A DNA stretch of 13,082 bases from Hyphomonas sp. (GCA_024743015.1 JANSXJ010000074.1:1-13082), one strand, 5' to 3'. Numbered from the stretch's first letter, positions 6,661 through 13,051 are shown. Numbers and translations are program-made. Notes: generated by a model not told the origin, from the sequence alone.

Positions 6661-7226
6661 TGCTGACGGTCTATATCGATTTCAAATCCGCGCAGTCCTA
6701 TCTGGCTCTCAAGCCCACTCTGGCGCTGGCTGAACGCCTTGGTATCGGTCTGAACTGGCAGCCATTCCGAACAGTCGAGCGAGATGTGCCGAAGCTCGGC
6801 GACGATGAAACAGTCGGGGAGCGTCATCGCCGCGTGCGTGCCGCGTCTCAACGCGCGCTGGCGATAAAATATGCTGCGCACCAGGGCCTCGATTTGGTCT
6901 ACCCGAATGACGTCGGCGCGAGCGATCTGGCGCTCGGCGCACTCTCACTTATCGAGGGTGACCGGCTGGCTTTTATCAAAGCGGCGTTTGAAGCCTATTG
7001 GGTCCGCCACGAGGATCTCGAAGATCCGGAAATCGTCAGTCGTCTGCTGGCCTCGAGCGGCGCAAAGCTCAAAGACCTTTCTGCGGCGCGGGATGCGCTG
7101 AGCAATGCGCAGGCGATCGCAGAGGAGGCCGGCATTGTCGGTGCTCCGGCTTATGTCATTGCCGAACAGATTTTCGTCGGTCGAGAACATTTGCCCTGGA
7201 TCGAGGAACTCGCCGCGAGCGCCTAG
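6660..7226 (+). CDS. HCCA-isomerase / kappa-GST-like DsbA-family protein, second of tandem pair
   Basis: A 188-residue paralogue of the preceding protein. It keeps the frame of the fold: YIDFKSAQSYLALKPTLALAERLG at the N-terminus corresponds to YFDIKSPYAFVAFRPTLALEAELG in its neighbour, and GAPAYVI (161-167) with FVGREHLPWIEEL matches GVPTYVL with FGREHIPYI. Ser10 is kept but the Pro-Tyr after it is Ala-Gln, which is unusual for the family and may alter the active site. The ATG at 6660 shares its A with the TGA of the upstream gene, so translation is probably coupled by reinitiation and equal amounts of both proteins may be made. Longer in-frame starts would run into the upstream gene and are rejected. 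Its TAG interlocks with the nitroreductase stop (CTAG at 7223-7226). Confidence 0.8.
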   Translation: MLTVYIDFKSAQSYLALKPTLALAERLGIGLNWQPFRTVERDVPKLGDDETVGERHRRVRAASQRALAIKYAAHQGLDLVYPNDVGASDLALGALSLIEGDRLAFIKAAFEAYWVRHEDLEDPEIVSRLLASSGAKLKDLSAARDALSNAQAIAEEAGIVGAPAYVIAEQIFVGREHLPWIEELAASA

Positions 7227-7900
7227 TCGTCAAAGCCAACAAAGACCGCCGCGTCCTCGATCGATTTACGTGTCGACACCACGGCATTGGCCGGGAAAGT
7301 ATCATCCGGCCAGCCCATGGCGACACAGATCATGATCACCTGATCGTCGGGTATCCCCGCATGCTCGCGCACCACGGGGGATTGCATGATACCTTGTGAA
7401 TTGATCACGCAGCCGAGGCCTTTCGACCAGGCAGCATTGACGAGAGCGTTGACGACTCCACCGCAATCAAATGGAGCGATATCGGAGCCGTGGATCGATT
7501 TATCATAGGTCACGACGATCGAGACCGGGGCATCGAACTGGCGGAACCCGCGCAACACCCAATCCTGCCGCTTCTCCTTGTCGTGCCGTTCAATGCCCAT
7601 GGCCTGGAAGAGTTGAATGGCGATACCGATCTGTCGCTCACGGTGAACGCCTTCATAGCCCGGACCGCCGCGAAACTCACGCGAGTCCGGAACCCCAGCG
7701 AGATTGCGCTCAACATTGCCCGCACGAATCTTGTCGAGGGGGTCGCCGGTCACAACGTAGAAGTTCCAGGGCTGTGTGTTGAGAGAGGTTGGCGCACGCA
7801 TCGCCATTTCCAGGACCTCTTCGATCGTCTCTTTCGACACGTCCTTATCCAGGTAACCGCGAATGCTGCGGCGCCCCATGACCACGTCTTTGTATTCCAA
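7223..7900 (-). CDS. Nitroreductase family FMN oxidoreductase
   Basis: A 225-residue NAD(P)H-dependent FMN protein of the nitroreductase superfamily, expected to act as a homodimer on quinones, nitroaromatics or other electron acceptors. Family signatures are RRSIRGY at 10-16 (FMN phosphate contacts), RAPTSLNTQPWNF at 35-47 (isoalloxazine/ribityl contacts), and near the C-terminus AMGWPDD followed by a closing arginine (STRKSIEDAA). The start is a TTG at 7900, chosen for the strong GGAGG seven bases upstream; the next ATG (residue 8) would have no ribosome site and would cut into the RRSIR region. It is divergent from the ECF sigma gene, and the shared 137-base region holds two AGAC/GTCT inverted repeats. 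The true substrate cannot be told from sequence. Confidence 0.88.
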   Translation of the reverse strand: MEYKDVVMGRRSIRGYLDKDVSKETIEEVLEMAMRAPTSLNTQPWNFYVVTGDPLDKIRAGNVERNLAGVPDSREFRGGPGYEGVHRERQIGIAIQLFQAMGIERHDKEKRQDWVLRGFRQFDAPVSIVVTYDKSIHGSDIAPFDCGGVVNALVNAAWSKGLGCVINSQGIMQSPVVREHAGIPDDQVIMICVAMGWPDDTFPANAVVSTRKSIEDAAVFVGFDD

Positions 7901-7912
7901 TGTACAGCCTCC

Positions 7913-7969
7913 AGACTATGCCAACAGTCTTATCCCTATCGGATTGGGCGGTCGCGTTAAGACATGTCT
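7913..7969. promoter_or_regulatory. Two inverted repeats with AGAC/GTCT half-sites between nitroreductase and sigma genes
   Basis: AGACT at 7913-7917 pairs with AGTCT at 7926-7930 across eight bases, and AGACATGTCT at 7960-7969 is a perfect 10-bp palindrome. Both use the half-site AGAC/GTCT. The first overlaps the probable nitroreductase leader, beginning within 20 bases of its start codon, and the second lies between the two divergent genes. They could be operators for one regulator, but short palindromes arise by chance. Confidence 0.35.
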
Positions 7970-7980
7970 CAGCGTGAAGT

Positions 7981-8006
7981 TGAACCTTTTTGGCACTTGC
8001 AACGAC
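7981..8006 (+). promoter_or_regulatory. Candidate ECF-type promoter upstream of the sigma factor gene
   Basis: TGAACC (7981-7986) followed after 16 bases by CGAC (8003-8006) resembles the GAAC-type -35 and CG-rich -10 elements used by many ECF sigma factors. ECF genes are commonly autoregulated, so this may be the sigma factor's own promoter. The coding start is at 8038, about 30 bases further on. Confidence is limited because the -10 element is not a close match to the usual CGTC. Confidence 0.35.
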
Positions 8007-8037
8007 TATCCTTATGAACGGGCTTAGGAGGTCGCGA

Positions 8038-8586
8038 ATGCCGAGGCAGCAAACTGAACGTGTCTATGACGAGCTTCTCGTCACGATGGCGCGGGCAGGT
8101 GACCGCCGCGCAGCCAACCGGCTGGCCGCCAGGTGGTATCCTCGCCTCATGCGCACCGCGCTGCGACTTTTGCGAGACCGCGGCGAGGCAGAAGAGGCGG
8201 TCCAGGAAGCGTGGGCCGGCATATGCCGGGGGTGGGCACGTTTGTCGGATCCGGCCATGTTTCCCGGCTGGGCGTTTGGGATCTTACGTCGCAAATGTGC
8301 CGATCGGATCCGACGGGTGCAGCTTCAGCGGGCACGATCGGGTGCACTTGAAGATGCGCCTGAACCCAGCGAACCGGCACGCGCCGAGCTGCGCCATGAA
8401 CTTGATAGGGCCCTTGCGGATCTGAGTGACGAGCACCGCCTGGCCGCAATCCTCTATTTCGGGGAAGGCCTGACCCTGAACGAAATCGCCGCCGCGACCG
8501 GAGTGCCGGTCGGGACGGCCAAGTCGCGCATCTTCAATGCGCGCAAACATCTGAAATCAACTCTGAAAGGAGAGAATGATGAGTAG
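8038..8586 (+). CDS. ECF-family RNA polymerase sigma factor
   Basis: This 182-residue protein has the two-domain layout of extracytoplasmic function sigma factors. Region 2 spans about residues 15-92 (LMRTALRLLRDRGEAEEAVQEAWAGI, then FPGWAFGILRRKCADRIR). Region 4 spans about 118-176, with the helix-turn-helix LTLNEIAAATGVPVGTAKSRIF and a basic end (NARKHLK). The start at 8038 has a textbook AGGAGG six bases upstream; earlier in-frame starts to 7990 lie in the promoter region. The gene overlaps the next one (8579) by eight bases, so the two are co-expressed. That neighbour is a small membrane protein and a reasonable candidate for the anti-sigma factor. No zinc-type anti-sigma (HxxxCxxC) is present. 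The inducing signal is unknown. Confidence 0.9.
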   Translation: MPRQQTERVYDELLVTMARAGDRRAANRLAARWYPRLMRTALRLLRDRGEAEEAVQEAWAGICRGWARLSDPAMFPGWAFGILRRKCADRIRRVQLQRARSGALEDAPEPSEPARAELRHELDRALADLSDEHRLAAILYFGEGLTLNEIAAATGVPVGTAKSRIFNARKHLKSTLKGENDE

Positions 8587-8941
8587 TTTTGAAGACCGTC
8601 TAATGACGAGTTTGAGCGCCGATGACGAGGCGTTTCTGAAGGAATTGGAGGACGATGTCGGCCTGTTCCAGCAAATGGGCATGACCTTCAGTGGTCCGTT
8701 GCGATATTGGACAGCGTTCGCATTCGTGATCAGCTTCGCCATCTTCGTCCTGTCACTTTGGGCTGGCTACAACATGCTGCAGGCTGAAAGCCTGAAACTC
8801 GTCGTGCTTTGGGGCGCGCTCTTTGGTTGGGCAAGCCTCGGGGTTGGCATGATCAAGATCTGGTTCTGGATGCGCATGAACCACCTGAACGTCCTCCGCG
8901 AACTCAAGCGAATTGAGTTGAGAATGGTGAAAAACGCTTAG
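8579..8941 (+). CDS. DUF6768-like two-helix membrane protein, probable partner of the sigma factor
   Basis: A 120-residue protein with an acidic cytosolic-looking N-terminus (about 1-40, with SADDEAFLKELEDDVGLFQQMG), two membrane helices at about 44-66 and 73-97, and a basic/acidic C-terminal helix (RMNHLNVLRELKRIELRM). This layout and the FxGPLRYW and KIWFWMxM elements match my recollection of DUF6768, which is often encoded directly after ECF sigma genes. Of two adjacent ATGs the second (8579) is preferred because AGGAG lies six bases before it, compared with three for the ATG at 8576. The gene begins inside the end of the sigma gene, implying coupled translation. Anti-sigma function is an inference from position and topology. 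Its TAG interlocks with the ABC ATPase stop. Confidence 0.72.
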   Translation: MSSFEDRLMTSLSADDEAFLKELEDDVGLFQQMGMTFSGPLRYWTAFAFVISFAIFVLSLWAGYNMLQAESLKLVVLWGALFGWASLGVGMIKIWFWMRMNHLNVLRELKRIELRMVKNA

Positions 8942-9879
8942 GCGGTTTCTGTTGTCATCGCGACGAAAACATCTTCCAGGTTGGGTTGCTCGGTCGAGAG
9001 ATCAGCAACCCCGATCCCGGCGTCGCGAACGCGTTCCAGCAAACGACCGATACCGGTTTCCGCACTCCGGAATGTGATATTGAGTACACCTTCTGAGGTG
9101 AGCTCAGCGTTCAGATCGGCAAGGTCCGCGGGGATAGTGCTGATCGCCTCTTTCGGGGTAATCTTTAAAAGGCGCTGATCGAGACGGGCCAGCAATTGCG
9201 GTGTTGGCTCCTGGGCCAGGACCTCTCCGTGACTGATGATAGCGATTTCATCACACAGCTCTTCGGCTTCTTCGAGGTAATGCGTGGTCAGTATGATTGT
9301 TGTTCCATTGGCGTGAAGCTCGCGAACATAGGCCCATAGCGAACGACGCAGCTCTACGTCCACGCCTGCGGTTGGTTCATCCAGGATCAGGACTGGAGGA
9401 TTGTGCACCAGCGCCTTAGCGACCATCAGGCGGCGCTTCATCCCGCCAGACAATTGTCGGACATAGGCATCCTTCTTGTCGTCCAGTCCGACGGCCGTAA
9501 GGATTTCCATGCTGCGGCGGTCTTTCTTCGGCACGCCATAATATCCGGCCTGCAGCTCCAGTGCCTGAATCGGCGTGAAGAAAGGGTCCATCGTGATTTC
9601 CTGGTTGACCACTCCGATTGCTGCGCGCGACGTGCGCGGATGCTTGTCGATGTCGAGGCCCCAGATTTTCGCCGTTCCGGAGGTTTTGGTGACGAGTCCT
9701 GCGAGGATGTTTATGAACGTGGACTTCCCGGCACCGTTCGGGCCGAGCAGGCCAAACATCGAGCCCCGTCTGATCTTGAGATCAATGCCTTTCAGAGCCC
9801 GCATTTCCGGCAGCTTGCCAGAGCCGCGATAGATCTTCTCCAGCCCAATCGCTTCGATAGCAAATTCGGGTTCGGTCAT
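8938..9879 (-). CDS. YadG-like ABC transporter ATP-binding protein
   Basis: The 313-residue ATPase has all ABC motifs: Walker A GPNGAGKST at 46-54, Q-loop Gln93, signature LSGGMKRR at 143-150, Walker B LILDEP at 164-169, D-loop VD at 173-174 and H-loop His200 in TTHYLEEAE. The AGYYGV stretch (111-116), GGMKRRLMVAKAL, AGVDVELRRSLW and the C-terminal accessory domain (about 235-313, ending QPNLEDVFVAMT) follow E. coli YadG closely by eye, placing it in the ABC-2 exporter group. The start at 9879 has GAGGAG six bases upstream; the in-frame ATG at 9909 and longer extensions lack one. It follows the GST gene by 52 bases on the same strand. Its expected membrane partner (YadH/ABC-2 permease) is not adjacent on either side, so it must pair with a permease encoded elsewhere or have another role. 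Confidence 0.88.
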   Translation of the reverse strand: MTEPEFAIEAIGLEKIYRGSGKLPEMRALKGIDLKIRRGSMFGLLGPNGAGKSTFINILAGLVTKTSGTAKIWGLDIDKHPRTSRAAIGVVNQEITMDPFFTPIQALELQAGYYGVPKKDRRSMEILTAVGLDDKKDAYVRQLSGGMKRRLMVAKALVHNPPVLILDEPTAGVDVELRRSLWAYVRELHANGTTIILTTHYLEEAEELCDEIAIISHGEVLAQEPTPQLLARLDQRLLKITPKEAISTIPADLADLNAELTSEGVLNITFRSAETGIGRLLERVRDAGIGVADLSTEQPNLEDVFVAMTTETA

Positions 9880-9931
9880 GCAGGGCTCCTCGCGCTCAGG
9901 CTGATCCATATAGGTGGCGGGAATGGATTCG

Positions 9932-10555
9932 CTAAGTCTTTTGTTTTTCGAGCGCCCGCTCGAAGGCCGGGCGAGATCGCAACCGGTCCAGATATCCGCG
10001 TGCTTGAGAGCCGAGTCGGTCACGAATAGGCGGCAATCGGTCAGCGAGATGCAACGCATAGCCGATCGCTATGTCAGCAATCGTGAACCGATCAGCGACC
10101 AGATAGTCCCGCGTCTCCAGAGCAGTCTCTACGTGGCGAAGCCGGCCCGAGAACCAGGCGCCATAGTCCTCAGCGGCTTGCGGCAAGCGGCGCTCCTCGG
10201 GTTCCAACTGCGTATATCGCAAAACCAGAGTCTGCGGGAAGGTTAGCGTCGCGTCGCTGAAGTACAACCAATTCAGGAACGCTCCATACTCGGCGTGATC
10301 AACCGCGACATCCAACGGTGTCGGTCCGTAGCGTTGCGTAAGATAATGGCAGATCCCGGTGCTTTCGCTCATCCGTGTTTCGCCGTCGGTGAGGAAGGGG
10401 ATGGTCCCGAGTGGATTGATCTCTTTGTACTCTTTGGCAAAGACCCGGGGCGGGAAGGGGAGATTGATCAGTTCAAACTCAAGCTCCATCTCCTCGAGGC
10501 ACCAGAGTGGCCTCAAAGAGCGGGCATGAGAACAGTGATACAGGGTGAGCGACAT
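9932..10555 (-). CDS. Glutathione S-transferase
   Basis: A 207-residue cytosolic GST. The N-terminal thioredoxin-like domain (about 1-78) has a catalytic-type CSHARSLRPLW motif (candidate Ser9 or Ser13), the cis-Pro in GTIPFL (Pro53) and the ES pair of MSEST that binds the glutathione gamma-glutamyl group. The all-helical C-terminal domain carries the N-capping box FTIADIAI at about 157-164. The start at 10555 has AGGAG nine bases upstream. It precedes the ABC ATPase by 52 bases on the same strand, so the two are probably one transcript; conjugation followed by export would be an attractive link but is unproven. It is divergent from the CHCC zinc-finger gene. The electrophilic substrate is unknown. 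Confidence 0.88.
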   Translation of the reverse strand: MSLTLYHCSHARSLRPLWCLEEMELEFELINLPFPPRVFAKEYKEINPLGTIPFLTDGETRMSESTGICHYLTQRYGPTPLDVAVDHAEYGAFLNWLYFSDATLTFPQTLVLRYTQLEPEERRLPQAAEDYGAWFSGRLRHVETALETRDYLVADRFTIADIAIGYALHLADRLPPIRDRLGSQARGYLDRLRSRPAFERALEKQKT

Positions 10556-10588
10556 GGTTTCGGGCTCCTGAACGCGGCAAGAGCCGCA

Positions 10589-10617
10589 TTGACGCGACTC
10601 ATCGTCGGGCCTAGCTA
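10589..10617 (+). promoter_or_regulatory. Candidate promoter for the CHCC zinc-finger gene
   Basis: TTGACG (10589-10594) and TAGCTA (10612-10617) are 17 bases apart, 55 bases before the ATG at 10672. The -35 is a good match and the -10 a poor one, a pattern that is tolerated in alphaproteobacteria. This is the only recognisable promoter-like pair in the 116-base gap between GST and zinc-finger starts. Confidence 0.3.
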
Positions 10618-10671
10618 GCGGTTGCGCGGCCTGTTTGGCAATTTCACCTTGGGGAAGAGAAGAGTTTGCCC

Positions 10672-10863
10672 ATGACCAAGACTCCTTCGTTTGAAAATCC
10701 GGAAATCGTGATTGTGGAAACCCACAAGGTTTCCTGCAATGGCGGCGGTGGCGCGCTCGGACACCCTATCGTCTGGTACGAAATGGGCGATGATGACGAA
10801 GTCGAGTGCAAGTATTGCGATCGACGCTTCATTCTCAAGGGCGGCAAGGCCGACCGCGGCTAG
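10672..10863 (+). CDS. CHCC zinc-finger protein, NDUFS6-like (63 aa)
   Basis: The protein has the zf-CHCC signature: VSCNGGGGALGHPIVWY followed by VECKYCDRRFIL, giving ligands Cys22, His31, Cys46 and Cys49. This is the conserved core of the mitochondrial complex I subunit NDUFS6, and short stand-alone versions like this one are widespread in alphaproteobacteria. A role in complex I assembly or function is known for the mitochondrial protein and only inferred here, as no nuo genes are in the window. The ATG at 10672 is preferred over a TTG at 10666; the upstream AAGAG is a weak ribosome site. The TAG interlocks with that of the opposing protease gene (CTAG at 10860-10863). Confidence 0.88.
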   Translation: MTKTPSFENPEIVIVETHKVSCNGGGGALGHPIVWYEMGDDDEVECKYCDRRFILKGGKADRG

Positions 10864-12245
10864 TCGTTCGTCGTCTTGCGGAAGTCCTCACTGGAGCTCA
10901 ACGGCGCGGTCCCGCTTCGGCGTCCATCCTTGCGGAACGCGCCGGGATGGAACCGATCCCAAATCGTGCAAAGATTGAACGGAGCGGCCAGTTCCTCGCC
11001 TGATTTCAGCGTCACTTTCACTTCGGCATTTTCGATACACCCATAACCTTTCCAATTCGCGAGGAAGACGTTCGAGTCGGCTTCTGGGCGCATCGGATTG
11101 CGGAACGTCCGGTGGTAGAAATAGTAGTTCACCGACTCGATTTGATCGAGATAGGACTGGTCCAGATTCAGCCAGACTGATGCCGGGAAGTAATCGTATC
11201 CTTGGGGGGTTTGACCTTCTGCGCTGCGGCCAACATGCCCCGTCACAGCGTTGGCCAGTCGGTTGACGTCTAGCGGATCTGGCTCGGCGGGAGCAGCGTC
11301 TTCGGATTCTTCTTCCACTGTTGGCGCGCCGGAGGCGGAGGTGTTTCCGCGCGGCTGGCGAGGATCTGAGGCGAGGATGATGCTGATCTCATCCAGAGCC
11401 GGTTCGTCAAATTGCCGGTCGGTTGTGACATAGGCTTCTGCGATCAGTTGCCGCGCGGCGCGATAATCCATCCAGAAGAAGCCGTCATCGCCCCAATCAG
11501 TGCCCCAGGAATTGATGATCTTCAGCGCTCGGCGCTCATCGTCATATCCGACAACTGTTACGGCGTGAAAGTCGACCTGAAACTCGTTATCTGGATCGTG
11601 CCGGTAATTCTCGCCGCCCTGCCATTGTTCGAAGCTCGGGAATACCCGCATTGCGATGACGACGGGTTTTTCGTTCGAAAGGGCCTCGCGAATGGCGAAC
11701 AGCATGCCGTCTTTCTGCAGGCGGCGATAACTCTTGATCGCATAATCCCGCGCGATTGAGCTCATATCTTCCGCAGGCGGAAGGCACTGACCTTCTTCAT
11801 AGGGAAAATCGTTCATGCGAACCGCGCCGGTATTTGCGACAAATTCAAGTGCGTCTGATATGCGGCTGCCTGCGTTACAGTCTTCGCCCTGTTTGATGGA
11901 GTTAAACACAAAAGCTGGACTGAAATGATCCCAGGCCTGCGGGCTCGATATATTGAACTCAAACGCTTCCTGATAAGTTTTTAAGGCGTACCCGACCGCC
12001 CAGCCGACGCATGAACCTTGCGCGCCCTGATGTCCCGGTGTCGGGAAGAAATTGCTGAGATCGACATATTGCGGCAGCCGGCCCCGCATCAGTGGATCCC
12101 GTTCCGGCAGTGCGTCATACTCCTCTTCATCCATCAGGATGAGGCCGGTCGATTTTGATGCGGTAACCTGTTCTGATTGCGCCGGCAGGGCGAGGCCTGC
12201 GAGACAGATGGAAAGTGCGGCTAAACTGGTGGCGATCTGGCGCAT
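10860..12245 (-). CDS. Exported papain-like (C1) cysteine peptidase with C-terminal pYEATS-like domain
   Basis: This 461-residue protein begins with a Sec signal peptide (core LAALSICLAGLAL, likely cleavage near residue 24). The peptidase domain spans about residues 58-275: Gln73 and Cys79 in HQGAQGSCVGWAVGYA (the usual six-residue spacing), His227 in DFHAVTVVGYDDE and Asn245 in INSWGTDWGDDGF form a complete papain set. A low-complexity acidic/Pro/Ala linker follows at about 294-326. The C-terminal part, about 353-430 (VWLNLDQSYLDQIESVNYYF, FLANWKGYGC, KVTLKSGEE), resembles the prokaryotic YEATS (pYEATS) beta-sandwich with its 'YhxhxTF' and 'GW/GY' features. There is no clear inhibitory propeptide beyond about 34 residues. 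The start at 12245 has GAGGGAG five bases upstream and places the signal peptide at the N-terminus; an open extension to 12344 is rejected. It appears to be a single-gene unit. The substrate is unknown. Confidence 0.85.
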   Translation of the reverse strand: MRQIATSLAALSICLAGLALPAQSEQVTASKSTGLILMDEEEYDALPERDPLMRGRLPQYVDLSNFFPTPGHQGAQGSCVGWAVGYALKTYQEAFEFNISSPQAWDHFSPAFVFNSIKQGEDCNAGSRISDALEFVANTGAVRMNDFPYEEGQCLPPAEDMSSIARDYAIKSYRRLQKDGMLFAIREALSNEKPVVIAMRVFPSFEQWQGGENYRHDPDNEFQVDFHAVTVVGYDDERRALKIINSWGTDWGDDGFFWMDYRAARQLIAEAYVTTDRQFDEPALDEISIILASDPRQPRGNTSASGAPTVEEESEDAAPAEPDPLDVNRLANAVTGHVGRSAEGQTPQGYDYFPASVWLNLDQSYLDQIESVNYYFYHRTFRNPMRPEADSNVFLANWKGYGCIENAEVKVTLKSGEELAAPFNLCTIWDRFHPGAFRKDGRRSGTAPLSSSEDFRKTTND

Positions 12246-12403
12246 GACGGCTCCCTCATCTTCGGCAGGATCGAATCTAGATCCGGAAAGTGTCCTATTC
12301 ACGGCAGAGGCGCAACCGATGATCATGAGCAAAAGATATATCATTTGACCTTTCCCGGGAGCTGGATCAGAACAGGAGCGGTGATCGAGATCAGGAGGCG
12401 AAC

Positions 12404-13012
12404 ATGCAACACTGGATTTCTGGAGTGATGGCTTTGATGCTCGCGGCGGGATGCGCGATGCAGGCGCAGGCGCCAGTCGAGACGAGCACCACGGTCACCG
12501 CCCCAAGCGCTGATACTCAGAAGTTTCCGACTGATCTTCGACGCGTTTCGCTGATCGTCGACGACATTGACGAGTCACTGAAACTGTATCGCGACGTGCT
12601 TGAGTTTGAGGTCAATTATGACACGAAAGTGACCATGAGCGGGGTTGCGCTGCCTGCGGGCGAACCGGGCGCAAAGGCGCGATTGGTGCTGATCAGCTCG
12701 AATGATAGCTGGGTCGGCTGGATTGGTCTGCTGCAATGGATCGATCCTCCGCTGGAGCGCAACTATGCGCCGGAGCGGATGGGGATCGGCGATGCGATCC
12801 TGGTGTTCAATACCGAGAAAGTCGATGAGCATTGCGAGGCGGCGGCGAAATTGCCGGGTATCAAAGTGACGGCGGAAGCGGGAAATACGACCTATCCCGG
12901 ACGCGGCGACGGCCCGGATATCGTCGTCCGGACCTGTTATCTGTTCGACCGGGATGGATACTTCATGGAGCTGAACAAGGTGCTCGATCGCGACGCCTAC
13001 AATCAGAACTAA
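12404..13012 (+). CDS. VOC-fold lipoprotein (glyoxalase/bleomycin-resistance superfamily)
   Basis: A 202-residue protein with a clear lipobox (LMLAAGC, lipidation at Cys17), a Thr/Ala/Pro-rich tether to about residue 40, then one VOC domain: RRVSLIVDDIDESLKLYRDVLEFEV (46-70) and a closing GYFMELNKVL (185-194). Aligned by eye to GloA, three of the four metal positions are replaced (Arg47, Gly108, Asp130) and only Glu189 remains, so glyoxalase I activity is unlikely and a different or no metal is expected. AGGAGG five bases before the ATG gives a strong start. It should be anchored to a membrane facing the periplasm, an unusual site for this fold. It is divergent from the papain-like peptidase gene, with 158 bases between starts. 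The ligand is unknown. Confidence 0.82.
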   Translation: MQHWISGVMALMLAAGCAMQAQAPVETSTTVTAPSADTQKFPTDLRRVSLIVDDIDESLKLYRDVLEFEVNYDTKVTMSGVALPAGEPGAKARLVLISSNDSWVGWIGLLQWIDPPLERNYAPERMGIGDAILVFNTEKVDEHCEAAAKLPGIKVTAEAGNTTYPGRGDGPDIVVRTCYLFDRDGYFMELNKVLDRDAYNQN

Positions 13013-13051
13013 ACCTGCGCCGGCCTGCCTGCCGTTGGGGCTGATCACGCA

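Noticed and set aside
9403..10029. Long plus-strand open frame (208 codons) across the ABC ATPase and GST genes
   Set aside because: It is antisense to two well-supported genes and spans their boundary, and its translation matches no family I know.
12246..12344. Extension of the peptidase start, which has its own lipobox-like IIGCAS
   Set aside because: The extension is followed by a second, better signal peptide starting at 12245 with a strong ribosome site; two export signals in series are unlikely.
12345..12373. TTGACC with CAGAAC 17 bases later as a promoter for the VOC lipoprotein
   Set aside because: The -10 element is too poor; only the -35 resembles consensus.
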